From an uncultured Eubacteriales bacterium (GTDB lineage: Bacteria > Bacillota > Clostridia > Oscillospirales > Acutalibacteraceae), in contig ONUD01000194.1 in assembly GCA_900320925.1 (NCBI GenBank), positions 1 through 8,875 on the forward strand: 8,875 bases of DNA, given 5' to 3'. This document shows, in pieces, positions 1-6,906 of this stretch; position 1 is the first letter of the stretch; each line of letters opens with the position of its first letter. Below the pieces are notes generated by a model, which was not told the DNA's origin, did not search any database, and saw nothing but the letters and a program-made list of their open reading frames with translations. The translations under genes and the position numbers were made by a program.

Positions 1-176
1 TCATTGTCTATGAACCGACACTCGAAAATGGCAGTACCTTTTTCGGCAGTGAAGTGGTGAACGATCTGGACGTCTTCAAGCAGCGTTCACAAGCGATTAT
101 TGCCAACCGTTACAGCAGTTGTTTAGATGATGTCAGAGAAAAAGTCTATACCAGAGATCTGTTCGGCAGAGATTGA
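1..176 (+). CDS. ugd: UDP-glucose 6-dehydrogenase, C-terminal end (partial)
   Basis: Only the last 57 codons are in the window (reading frame from base 3, TGA stop at 174-176); the start lies upstream. The visible peptide begins IVYEPTL, continues with FFGS, then a DLDVFK stretch and ANRY, and ends VYTRDLFGRD. From memory this arrangement (YEP near the start of the UDP-binding C-terminal domain, NRY, and a VYxRDxFxRD end) matches the C-terminus of HasB/Ugd-type UDP-glucose dehydrogenases of Bacillota. These cytosolic enzymes oxidise UDP-glucose twice with NAD+ to UDP-glucuronate. The active-site Cys and the Rossmann domain are outside the window and cannot be checked. Its stop codon lies inside the ribosome-binding site of the next gene, so the two are almost certainly co-transcribed. 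It probably supplies UDP-GlcA as an acidic building block, or as a precursor for further nucleotide sugars, for the polysaccharide made by this operon. Confidence 0.9.
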   Translation, partial: IVYEPTLENGSTFFGSEVVNDLDVFKQRSQAIIANRYSSCLDDVREKVYTRDLFGRD

Positions 177-181
177 GGAGG
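175..181 (+). promoter_or_regulatory. Ribosome-binding site deciding a GTG start
   Basis: GAGGAGG at 175-181 is a near-perfect Shine-Dalgarno sequence. It lies 6 bases before GTG at 188. The earlier in-frame TTG at 173 overlaps the site itself and so cannot be its start. The site also overlaps the ugd stop (174-176), consistent with translational coupling. Confidence 0.85.
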
Positions 182-187
182 AATATT

Positions 188-1447
188 GTGCAAAAGAAAA
201 AAATATTGATATTTGCCCATTATTACCACCCCGATGTGGCTTCTACGGGACAGATTCTCAAAGACCAGGCAGAGGGAATGCTGTCGGAATTTGATGTGAC
301 GGTGATATGCACCGTACCCTCCTACGGCGGCACCATTGAAGAACACTACAAAACACAGAAATTTTATGAGGAAACCATCAACGGCGTGCGTGTGATTCGT
401 GTCAGAGTGCCGGAGTTCACCAAGGCAAGCAAAAAAAGCCGTATCAAAAATATTATTGCCTACTATTTCGGGGCATTGAAAGCCTGCCGCCTTGCCGGAG
501 AGCAGGATTATGTTTTTACCATCTCTCAGCCGCCGGTTCTGGGCGGTTTGTTGGGAGTGGCAGGCAAACGCCGCAAAAAAGCCAAGCTCATCTACTGCAT
601 ACAGGACTTTAACCCGGAACAGACCATGGCAGTAGGCTATTTCCGCAATCAATTGATTCTGAATACCATGATGGCACTGGATAAGTATTCCTGCAAACAC
701 AGTGATTTGGTTATCACTGTCGGCAGGGATTTGGTGGAAACACTCAAAAACCGCTTTCACGGCAAAAAAGTGCCTCATCATACCATGATTAACAACTGGA
801 TTGACGAAAAGGAAATCTATCCCCTGCCGCCGGAGCATGAAAGGGTACGAGCATTCCGTCAGCAGTACGGCTTGCAGGATAAGTATGTCATCATGTATTC
901 CGGCAACATCGGACTTTATTACGATTTGGAAAACCTGATAAAAGTAATAGAAAAATTCCCCAAAGGCACCAAAACCGCTGACGGCAGAGAAGTCGTGTTT
1001 GCCTTTGTAGGGGCAGGGTCGGTCAAGGATACCATAGAAGCCTATGCCAAGGAACACAACATGGAAAACGTGGTGTTTATCCCGTACCAGAAGAAAGAGG
1101 ATTTGATCTACAGCCTGAATGCAGGCGATGTGCATTGGTGCGTGAATGCCAAGGGCATTAAAGGGGTGAGCTGTCCGTCAAAGGCTTACGGCATTATGGC
1201 GGCAGGCAAGCCGATTTTGGGTGTTCTGGAAAAAGGAACAGAGGTACGCAGTTTGATTGAGGAATGTCAGTGCGGTCAGTGCTGTGAACCGCAGGATTAT
1301 GACGGAGCGGCAAAGCTGATTGAATGGTACCTTGCCAACACGGATTCCATAGAGAAAATGGGCAGCAATGGCAGAGCCTATCTTGAAAAGTATCTGACCA
1401 AAGATGTCAGCATTGCCAAATACATTGAGGCAATCCAAAATCTGTAA
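188..1447 (+). CDS. Glycosyltransferase family 4, WbuB-like
   Basis: A 419-residue protein starting at GTG 188, chosen because of the GAGGAGG site 6 bases upstream. It looks like a GT-B fold retaining glycosyltransferase of the GT4 WbuB-like group, which moves an amino or deoxy sugar from a nucleotide donor to a lipid-linked acceptor on the cytosolic side of the membrane. The N-terminal domain opens KILIFAHYYHPDVASTGQ (residues 5-22), the usual donor-loop region of this group (YxP...G). The C-terminal domain has MYSGNIG (236-242), FVGAG (273-277) and a CPSKAYG...AAGKP block (329-341). The classical GT4 E-x7-E motif is absent; the PSK loop takes its place, as I recall for WbuB/WcaI-like enzymes. 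Basic patches (KRRKKAK, 127-133) and a hydrophobic stretch (114-125) suggest peripheral membrane contact. An odd cluster of four cysteines lies at 360-366. Donor and acceptor sugars cannot be assigned from sequence. The family call is firm; the WbuB-like label is moderately sure. Confidence 0.88.
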   Translation: MQKKKILIFAHYYHPDVASTGQILKDQAEGMLSEFDVTVICTVPSYGGTIEEHYKTQKFYEETINGVRVIRVRVPEFTKASKKSRIKNIIAYYFGALKACRLAGEQDYVFTISQPPVLGGLLGVAGKRRKKAKLIYCIQDFNPEQTMAVGYFRNQLILNTMMALDKYSCKHSDLVITVGRDLVETLKNRFHGKKVPHHTMINNWIDEKEIYPLPPEHERVRAFRQQYGLQDKYVIMYSGNIGLYYDLENLIKVIEKFPKGTKTADGREVVFAFVGAGSVKDTIEAYAKEHNMENVVFIPYQKKEDLIYSLNAGDVHWCVNAKGIKGVSCPSKAYGIMAAGKPILGVLEKGTEVRSLIEECQCGQCCEPQDYDGAAKLIEWYLANTDSIEKMGSNGRAYLEKYLTKDVSIAKYIEAIQNL

Positions 1448-1462
1448 GATGGAGTTAAGAGC

Positions 1463-2428
1463 ATGAAGATAGCAGTAACAGGCGGTTCGGGGTTTATCGG
1501 AACCAATATTGTCGAAGATTTGCTGGCAAAAAATTATACCGTGCTGAATATTGACTGGCACGGGCCGAAAATTCCCGAACGTAGTAATATATGGAAAAAT
1601 GTGGATATTTGCGACGGGGAAGCGTTGGAAGAGGCTCTTCTGAAGTTTAAGCCTGACTATATTCTGCACCTTGCGGCAAGAACCGATTTGGACGGCAAGA
1701 CCTTGCAGGACTATGACCAGAATGTGACAGGGGTAGAACATCTGATGAACATTGTACAGAAACTCCCGAATCTCCAAAAGGTCATTATCACTTCCTCTAA
1801 ATTTGTCACGAAAAACGGCTACCAAATCAAAGACCAGTTTGACTACTGCCCGCATACCGTCTATGGGGAGAGCAAAGTGGAAACCGAAAAGAAAGTATGG
1901 GCAAATCCGCCGCAGTGTGATTGGTGCATTATCCGCCCGACTTCCATATGGGGGCCATGGTTCGGTGTACCGTACCGCAACTTTTTTGATATGGTCATGC
2001 GGAAAATGTACTTCCATATTGGTCATATCCAGTGCCATAAAACCTACGGCTATATCGGCAATGCCGTGTACCAAATCGAACAGCTGCTGTTCACCGAAAC
2101 GCCTGACAAAAACAATAAGGTCTTTTATATCGGTGACGAGCCTGCCTATGAAATCAATGAATGGGCGGACGAAATTGCAGGAGAACTGGGCTTCAAGGTG
2201 CCGACCATGCCTGTATGGTTCGTGAAGTGTCTGGCAAAGTTCGGTGATTTTCTGGGACTGTTCAAGATTCATTTTCCGATGCAGTCGTTCCGTTTTGGCA
2301 ACATGACCCATGACGGCACGAATGATATGACCAATACCTATCAAATTGCCCCTGATATGCCGTATACGAGATTGCAGGGTACGAGAGAAACCATTGAATG
2401 GATTAAAACATATGAGAGGAAATCATAA
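1463..2428 (+). CDS. NAD-dependent epimerase/dehydratase family protein (extended SDR)
   Basis: A 321-residue extended short-chain dehydrogenase/reductase. It starts at ATG 1463 with GGAG at 1451-1454 (8-base spacer). The N-terminal Rossmann motif TGGSGFIG (6-13) and an acidic residue closing strand 2 (D31) point to NAD(H) binding. LHLAARTD (69-76) is the usual strand-4 region, TSS (110-112) supplies the catalytic serine, and YGESK (134-138) supplies the Tyr and Lys, so the catalytic set is complete. RPTSIWGP (158-165) is the typical substrate-domain entry. The family interconverts nucleotide-activated sugars (4-epimerisation, 4,6-dehydration, decarboxylation or ketosugar reduction) in the cytosol. 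Which one applies here cannot be read. Location three genes after ugd makes a UDP-sugar substrate plausible, but this is inference. The gene sits 15 bases after the preceding glycosyltransferase and directly abuts the next gene, with no gap. Confidence 0.88.
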   Translation: MKIAVTGGSGFIGTNIVEDLLAKNYTVLNIDWHGPKIPERSNIWKNVDICDGEALEEALLKFKPDYILHLAARTDLDGKTLQDYDQNVTGVEHLMNIVQKLPNLQKVIITSSKFVTKNGYQIKDQFDYCPHTVYGESKVETEKKVWANPPQCDWCIIRPTSIWGPWFGVPYRNFFDMVMRKMYFHIGHIQCHKTYGYIGNAVYQIEQLLFTETPDKNNKVFYIGDEPAYEINEWADEIAGELGFKVPTMPVWFVKCLAKFGDFLGLFKIHFPMQSFRFGNMTHDGTNDMTNTYQIAPDMPYTRLQGTRETIEWIKTYERKS

Positions 2429-3460
2429 ATGGAAACACTGCTCAAGCCGCAGCCCCATTCTACGGTCATGATTTATGATGTCCATGCCAGTGAATCGGGT
2501 GCCTTGGCGATTCTGGACGACCTGTATGAACGGGTCAGGCATTATCCCGATAAAAGTGTGAAATGGGTGTTCATTGTCAGCACCCCCGACTATGCGGAAA
2601 CCGACAATATCATTGTCCGCCGTTATCCGTGGGTCAAGGAGGGCTGGCATAAACGCTATTACTTCAATAAGGTGACAACCAAGCAAATTTTGAAAGAATT
2701 TCAGCCCGACCAGGTCTTTTCCCTGCAAAACGAGGGAATCCCGTTTTATAAGGGCAAGCAGACCGTATATCTGCACCTGCCGTTCATTCTGACCGACCAC
2801 CGGTTCCGCCTGAAAGAGGACGGCAAACGCTTGTGGCTGTACCAGAATGTGGTCAGCAAGATGATTTTCAAGTCCCTGCGGAAAGTGGATAGGACTATTG
2901 TGCAGACCAACTGGATGAAACAGGCTCTCATGGAAAAAGCAGGCATTGCAGGAGAAAACATCACCGTGATACAGCCTGACATTTCCGTGAACCCTATCGG
3001 TACCTATGCCGACAGCCCCGAAAACCGCCGGCATTTCTTTTATCCTGCCACGGCATTTACCTATAAAAATCATATCACCATGCTGAAAGCCCTGCACTAT
3101 GCAGTGGAGCATGGTTTGCAGGACTATGACCTGTACCTGACAATCAAAAAAGATGAAAATGAACTGACACGCTCTCTGGCAGAGTATGCCGAAACGCATC
3201 ACCTGCATGTGACGTTTGGCGGGAAAATGCCAAGAGAGCAGGTGTTTGCCAAATACAGGGAATCCGTACTGCTGTTCCCGTCCTATGTAGAGAGCTTTGG
3301 TCTGCCGCTGTTAGAGGCAAAGCTGACGGGCTGTTATATTATTGCCAGTGACTGCCCGTTTACCCATGACATTCTGGACGGCTATGACAAGGCATTTTTA
3401 TTCCCTGAAACGGATTTTGAGAAAATGGGAAAATATATACTGGAATTGGAGAATGTTTGA
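2429..3460 (+). CDS. Glycosyltransferase family 4
   Basis: A 343-residue GT-B glycosyltransferase. ATG 2429 follows the previous stop (2426-2428) with no gap; GAGAGGA at 2414-2420 gives an 8-base spacer, which supports this start over the internal Met at residue 14. The C-terminal domain is typical GT4: FFYPATAFTYKNH (203-215) with the conserved Lys-Asn, and ESFGLPLLEAKLTG (288-301) holding the E-x7-E motif (E288, E296), followed by ASDCPFTHDIL (306-315). The N-terminal half is less typical: the usual glycine-rich donor loop is represented only by DVHASESGAL (17-26). A YLHLPF block (114-119) resembles acceptor-side regions of rhamnosyl and mannosyl GT4 enzymes, but I would not name a sugar. 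It has no transmembrane segment, so it presumably acts at the inner face of the membrane, adding one sugar to the lipid-linked repeat unit. Confidence 0.87.
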   Translation: METLLKPQPHSTVMIYDVHASESGALAILDDLYERVRHYPDKSVKWVFIVSTPDYAETDNIIVRRYPWVKEGWHKRYYFNKVTTKQILKEFQPDQVFSLQNEGIPFYKGKQTVYLHLPFILTDHRFRLKEDGKRLWLYQNVVSKMIFKSLRKVDRTIVQTNWMKQALMEKAGIAGENITVIQPDISVNPIGTYADSPENRRHFFYPATAFTYKNHITMLKALHYAVEHGLQDYDLYLTIKKDENELTRSLAEYAETHHLHVTFGGKMPREQVFAKYRESVLLFPSYVESFGLPLLEAKLTGCYIIASDCPFTHDILDGYDKAFLFPETDFEKMGKYILELENV

Positions 3461-3461
3461 C

Positions 3462-4604
3462 ATGAAAATCGGATTGCTTTCGGTGCAGAACCATAACTAC
3501 GGCAGTATCCTGCAAGCCTATGCCTTGCAGACCGTCCTCATGGAACAGGGCAATGACGTGGCAATTATCCGATACAAGAAAACCAACCTGCTCAAACAGG
3601 CTAGCAGACTGTTGTATTATCCGCTTCTGAGGGCAACTGTCCGCATGAAATGGAAAACGATTTACTGCAAGACCTTCCAAAAGCAGGTCTATCATACCAT
3701 ACTGGCAAGCCGTGAAAAGGCATTTTCGGACTTTGTGGAACAGAATATGCAGTTTTCACAGGTCTACAAGGGCAGGGACGCACTGGTCAAGGGTGTCGAA
3801 AATTATGATGCCTTTGTGCTGGGCAGTGACCAGGTATGGAATCCCATGAATCTGGGCGGCGATTTCTTTACGATGACATTCATTCCCGATAGTGTCAAAA
3901 AAGTGACCTATGCACCAAGCTTCGGTGTGTCGGAGATTCCTAAAAACCAGCAGGCAAAAACCGCCGCTTATCTTACCAGAATCGACCATATTTCCGTCAG
4001 GGAAAAGGACGGTGCAAGAATTGTCAAAGAGCTGACAGGACGGGACGTGCCGACTGTGGTTGACCCGACCATTCTGCTGGACAGGAGTGTATGGGACAGC
4101 AAAACAACGGAACGACTGGTGAAAGAACCGTATATTTTCTGCTACTTTATCAGTACGAATCCTGCTTATCGCACCTTTGCCAAGCGTCTTGCCGAAAAAA
4201 CGGGATTGAAACTGGTTGCCATTCCCCACGTGGACGAATATGTCAAGGCGGACAGCGGTTTCGGTGACATGGTGCCGCAGGGCATAGGACCTTTGGAATC
4301 TGTGAATCTTATCAGGAATGCCGCCTATGTTTGCACGGATTCTTTCCACGGCTCGGTGTTTTCGACACTCTACCACCGCCATTTCTTTACTTTTTCAAGA
4401 TATGCCAAAGAAGGCGGTGACTCCACCAATTCCCGACTGTACTCCTTTCTGGAAATGATTGGTTTGGAGGACAGACTGACTGACCCGCAGGCAGAAATTG
4501 ACCTGCATGAAATCAATTTTGCCAATGCCGACGGCAGACTTGCTCAGATGAGGGAACAGTCCGAAAATTATCTGAAAGCTGCCCTGAAAGGGGAATGCAT
4601 ATGA
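3462..4604 (+). CDS. Polysaccharide pyruvyl transferase family protein (NYG-type)
   Basis: A 380-residue protein of the polysaccharide pyruvyl transferase family (Pfam PF04230), whose characterised members place a pyruvate ketal on sugars using phosphoenolpyruvate. The best start is ATG 3462, one base after the preceding stop, with GGAG at 3448-3451. ATG 3453, three codons earlier, is less likely because it almost abuts that site; the frame is open still further upstream, but only inside the previous gene. Visible landmarks are the N-terminal QNHNYGSILQAYAL (9-22), GSDQVWNP (121-128), ISVREKDGA (177-185), VVDPTILLD (199-207) and the C-terminal GPLESVNLI...TDSFHGSVFS (276-301) with the conserved Ser-Phe-His-Gly. 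The N-terminal NYGxxLQxYAL form differs from the classical GxxNxGD form and, as I recall, marks the subfamily usually found beside FrhB-like iron-sulfur proteins, as here. True pyruvyl transfer has not been shown for that subfamily to my knowledge. It overlaps the next gene by 4 bases. Confidence 0.88.
   Translation: MKIGLLSVQNHNYGSILQAYALQTVLMEQGNDVAIIRYKKTNLLKQASRLLYYPLLRATVRMKWKTIYCKTFQKQVYHTILASREKAFSDFVEQNMQFSQVYKGRDALVKGVENYDAFVLGSDQVWNPMNLGGDFFTMTFIPDSVKKVTYAPSFGVSEIPKNQQAKTAAYLTRIDHISVREKDGARIVKELTGRDVPTVVDPTILLDRSVWDSKTTERLVKEPYIFCYFISTNPAYRTFAKRLAEKTGLKLVAIPHVDEYVKADSGFGDMVPQGIGPLESVNLIRNAAYVCTDSFHGSVFSTLYHRHFFTFSRYAKEGGDSTNSRLYSFLEMIGLEDRLTDPQAEIDLHEINFANADGRLAQMREQSENYLKAALKGECI
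4590..4594 (+). promoter_or_regulatory. Ribosome-binding site supporting ATG 4601
   Basis: GGGGA at 4590-4594, within AAAGGGGA, lies 6 bases before ATG 4601. The in-frame ATG at 4595 touches the site, so 4601 is the better start, giving an ATGA stop-start overlap with the preceding pyruvyl transferase gene. Confidence 0.65.
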
Positions 4605-5839
4605 TTGAAATTATGGATAAGACGGATTGCTGTGGCTGTACGGCGTGTGTGTCAGCGTGTCCGAAAGGCTGTATCAGCATGAAAGCAGATGAAGAGGGAT
4701 TTTTATATCCGCACGTGGATACGGACAGGTGTGTGCATTGTGAAATGTGTGTCAAAGTCTGTCCCGTGGCGGACAGGCCAAAGAAAAAATATCCCTACCA
4801 CAAGACCAAAGAAGAAATGACCCAAGATGCTTTGCAGGACGAAACCGTTCCCGATGCCTATGTATGCTGTTACAACGATGACGAGGTGAGAAAGCAAAGT
4901 ACCAGCGGCGGTGTGTTTACGGCACTTGCCCGCTATGTGACAAAGCGTCAGGGTATCGTGTACGGCGTGGGATTTGACAGCCAATTCCGTGTCAAGCACT
5001 TTGCTTCGGAGGATTTGGCACCGTTCCGAGGCTCCAAATATGTACAGTCCGACCAGCGGGGCATTTTCAAGGAAATCAAACAGCACCTTGAAGCACAAAA
5101 ACTGGTGCTGTATACCGGCACGCCCTGTCAGGTGGCAGGACTGAAAGCCTATCTCCGCAAGGACTATGACAATCTCATTACCGTTGACCTGTTCTGCCAC
5201 GGCACGGGTTCCCCCTTGTATTGGCAAAAATATCTGGACTATATGACGGAACAGTATCACTCGGGTGTCAAGCGTGCCTGTTTTCGGGAAAAAACCTACG
5301 GCTATAACAGTACCTGTATGGCACTGTACTTTGAAAACGGCAAAAGCAGTCACAAAGACCATGACAGTGACCTGTATCTGTCACCGTTTTCCAAGTGCTA
5401 TATTTTCCGCCCGTCCTGTTATGCGTGTGCATTCAAGACGGTGACGCATGAAGCAGATTTTTCCATCGGGGATTACTGGGACAGCACGGGTCTGGGCGAG
5501 GAACTGGAACAGGCAGAGGGCTGTACCCTCATGCTGTGCCATTCCGAAAAAGGCAAGGAAGTACTGGCAGAAGTCAGGGATACCATGACCATACAGAAAG
5601 TTTCTTTGTATGAAGCCCTGCTGGTCAATGGCGGACACCAGCCGTCCATGTATATTACTTCTTCCAGAAAGCCTGATGACAGAAATGCGTTTATGAAGCG
5701 TATGCCGCAGGAACCAATTGATGCCCTTGTGAGGGAATATATGCCGATGTCGGTCAAAACCAAGCTGAAATGTACACTCAAGCCGTTACTCTACAAGACA
5801 GGCTTGCTGAAAATCATTAAAAAGGCGGCGAAAAAATGA
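4601..5839 (+). CDS. FrhB-like coenzyme F420 hydrogenase/dehydrogenase beta-family Fe-S protein
   Basis: A 412-residue cytosolic iron-sulfur protein. Two ferredoxin-type [4Fe-4S] motifs open it: C10-x2-C13-x2-C16-x3-C20-P and C44-x2-C47-x2-C50-x3-C54-P. After a linker come the FrhB-family landmarks STSGGVFTALA (100-110), RGSKYVQS (143-150), YTGTPCQVAGL (171-181), DLFCHGTGSP (196-205), CYACAFK (273-279) and ADFSIGDYW (285-293). In characterised relatives (FrhB, FpoF, FqoF) this domain binds FAD and passes electrons between Fe-S clusters and a deazaflavin or ferredoxin; whether F420 is used here is unknown. The C-terminus is strongly basic (KIIKKAAKK, 404-412) and could form an amphipathic membrane contact. 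The gene overlaps its neighbours on both sides by 4 bases (ATGA), so it is tightly co-expressed with the pyruvyl transferase homologue and a glycosyltransferase. A role in a redox step of polysaccharide synthesis is inferred. Family assignment is sure; the reaction is not. Confidence 0.9.
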   Translation: MIEIMDKTDCCGCTACVSACPKGCISMKADEEGFLYPHVDTDRCVHCEMCVKVCPVADRPKKKYPYHKTKEEMTQDALQDETVPDAYVCCYNDDEVRKQSTSGGVFTALARYVTKRQGIVYGVGFDSQFRVKHFASEDLAPFRGSKYVQSDQRGIFKEIKQHLEAQKLVLYTGTPCQVAGLKAYLRKDYDNLITVDLFCHGTGSPLYWQKYLDYMTEQYHSGVKRACFREKTYGYNSTCMALYFENGKSSHKDHDSDLYLSPFSKCYIFRPSCYACAFKTVTHEADFSIGDYWDSTGLGEELEQAEGCTLMLCHSEKGKEVLAEVRDTMTIQKVSLYEALLVNGGHQPSMYITSSRKPDDRNAFMKRMPQEPIDALVREYMPMSVKTKLKCTLKPLLYKTGLLKIIKKAAKK

Positions 5840-6906
5840 AAATTGCATTTGTCTGCGAAAGTCTGTCATTCGGAGGAATCGAGCGTGTGGTCAGTATCCT
5901 GTCGGACTCGTTCCTGAAAGACGGCAGTGATGTGTCCATCATTACCACGGTGGACAGCAAAAGCTCCTTTGCCATTGACCCGAAGATTCATGTGTTCCAA
6001 CTGCCGTATAATGTTCAAGCCAATGCCGCCCTCAAGGTGAAGCAAAAAATCAGTGCCTTGAGAAAGACTATCAAAAACCATGCCTATGATGTTTGTATCG
6101 CCTTCGGCTATAAAGCCAGTGTCTATACCATACAGGCAGCCAAAAAGCTGCCGACAAAGGTGGTTATCTCAGAACGCACCGACCCTGATTCCTACGGCAA
6201 CAAGTATATCCGCAAAATCAGGGACATGGCTTACCGCAAGGCGGATTTGCTTGTCTGCCAGACGGATTATGTCAAGGCGTATTATGCCAAGAGAAAAGTG
6301 CTCCGTTCCGTTGTGATTCCCAATCCCGTCCGCAGCGGTCTGCCGGAACGCTATGAGGGGGAGAGGGACAAGGTTATCGTCAATTTCTGCCGCCTGAACC
6401 GACAGAAAAATATTCCGATGATGGTAGATGCCTTTTCCATTTTCTCTCAAAAGCACGGGGATTATACCATACATATCTACGGTGAGGGAGCATTGAAAGA
6501 GGAACTGGTGCAATATATTGCCGCAAAGGGTCTGTCAGATAAAATACAGATTTTTGATTTTGCTGCCGATGTCCACCAGAGAATTTTGCAATCTGCCATG
6601 TTTGTATCCTCCTCGGATTATGAGGGGATTTCCAATTCGATGCTGGAAGCATTGGCTATCGGTCTGCCGTCCATCTGCACGGATTGCCCTGTGGGCGGTG
6701 CAAGACTGGTAATCGAAAGCGGTGTCAATGGAATCCTCGTACCGCTGAGAGATGCAGAAGCCTTGGCAGAAGCCATGACGGCTGTTGCCGATGACAGGGA
6801 ACTGTCAGAACGTCTTTCCAAGGCGGCTGTCGGAGTCAAAACAAGATTTTCCGTTGACAATATCATTGCACAGTGGAAAGAGAAGGTGAGGGGATTGTTC
6901 GATTGA
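5836..6906 (+). CDS. Glycosyltransferase family 4, PglH-like
   Basis: A 356-residue GT4 enzyme. ATG 5836 overlaps the preceding TGA (ATGA), with AAGGCGG just upstream at 5822-5828. Domains: an N-terminal GT-B half with the donor loop ESLSFGGIERVV (8-19) and ISERTDP (111-117), and a C-terminal half with CRLNRQKN (185-192, conserved Arg and Lys for donor phosphates), IYGEG (214-218), and SSDYEGISNSMLEALAIGLP (259-278) containing the E-x7-E pair E263 and E271. CPVGGARLVI followed by GVNG (284-299) closes the nucleotide site. The SERTDP and CPVGGAR forms recall PglH-like N-acetylgalactosaminyl transferases and related capsule enzymes, but sugar specificity is not readable. It is expected to act at the cytosolic face on an undecaprenyl-linked acceptor. 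The downstream polymerase gene starts within its stop codon region. Confidence 0.9.
   Translation: MKIAFVCESLSFGGIERVVSILSDSFLKDGSDVSIITTVDSKSSFAIDPKIHVFQLPYNVQANAALKVKQKISALRKTIKNHAYDVCIAFGYKASVYTIQAAKKLPTKVVISERTDPDSYGNKYIRKIRDMAYRKADLLVCQTDYVKAYYAKRKVLRSVVIPNPVRSGLPERYEGERDKVIVNFCRLNRQKNIPMMVDAFSIFSQKHGDYTIHIYGEGALKEELVQYIAAKGLSDKIQIFDFAADVHQRILQSAMFVSSSDYEGISNSMLEALAIGLPSICTDCPVGGARLVIESGVNGILVPLRDAEALAEAMTAVADDRELSERLSKAAVGVKTRFSVDNIIAQWKEKVRGLFD
6888..6893 (+). promoter_or_regulatory. Ribosome-binding site supporting a TTG start at 6903
   Basis: GAGGGG at 6888-6893 lies 9 bases before TTG 6903, which forms a TTGA overlap with the stop of the preceding glycosyltransferase (6904-6906). 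An upstream in-frame GTG at 6873 would add ten polar residues before the first membrane helix and has no comparable site. Confidence 0.6.

Noticed and set aside
761..774. GGCA-AAAAAG-TGCC inverted repeat as a possible terminator
   Set aside because: The stem is only 4 base pairs, no T-run follows, and it lies inside a coding gene.
1752..2225. Plus-strand alternative frame of 157 codons inside the SDR gene, and similar short ones at 6080-6316 and 7097-7393
   Set aside because: Overlap with genes having full catalytic motifs, no ribosome-binding site, and no recognisable protein features.
146..3208. Long minus-strand open frames (146-1135, 1178-2344, 2423-3208) and similar ones further along
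   Set aside because: They mirror the sense genes in exact codon register, their peptides show no family motif, and their openness follows from rare sense TTA, CTA and TCA codons. The plus-strand genes there have complete motif sets.
3342..3461. Upstream extension of the first pyruvyl transferase gene to ATG 3342
   Set aside because: This would overlap 119 bases of the glycosyltransferase, adds residues unlike the family, and lacks a ribosome-binding site. The family N-terminus begins at ATG 3462.
6873..6902. GTG 6873 as start of the polymerase
   Set aside because: It adds ten charged residues and has no good ribosome-binding site; TTG 6903 has GAGGGG and the stop-start overlap seen elsewhere in the operon.
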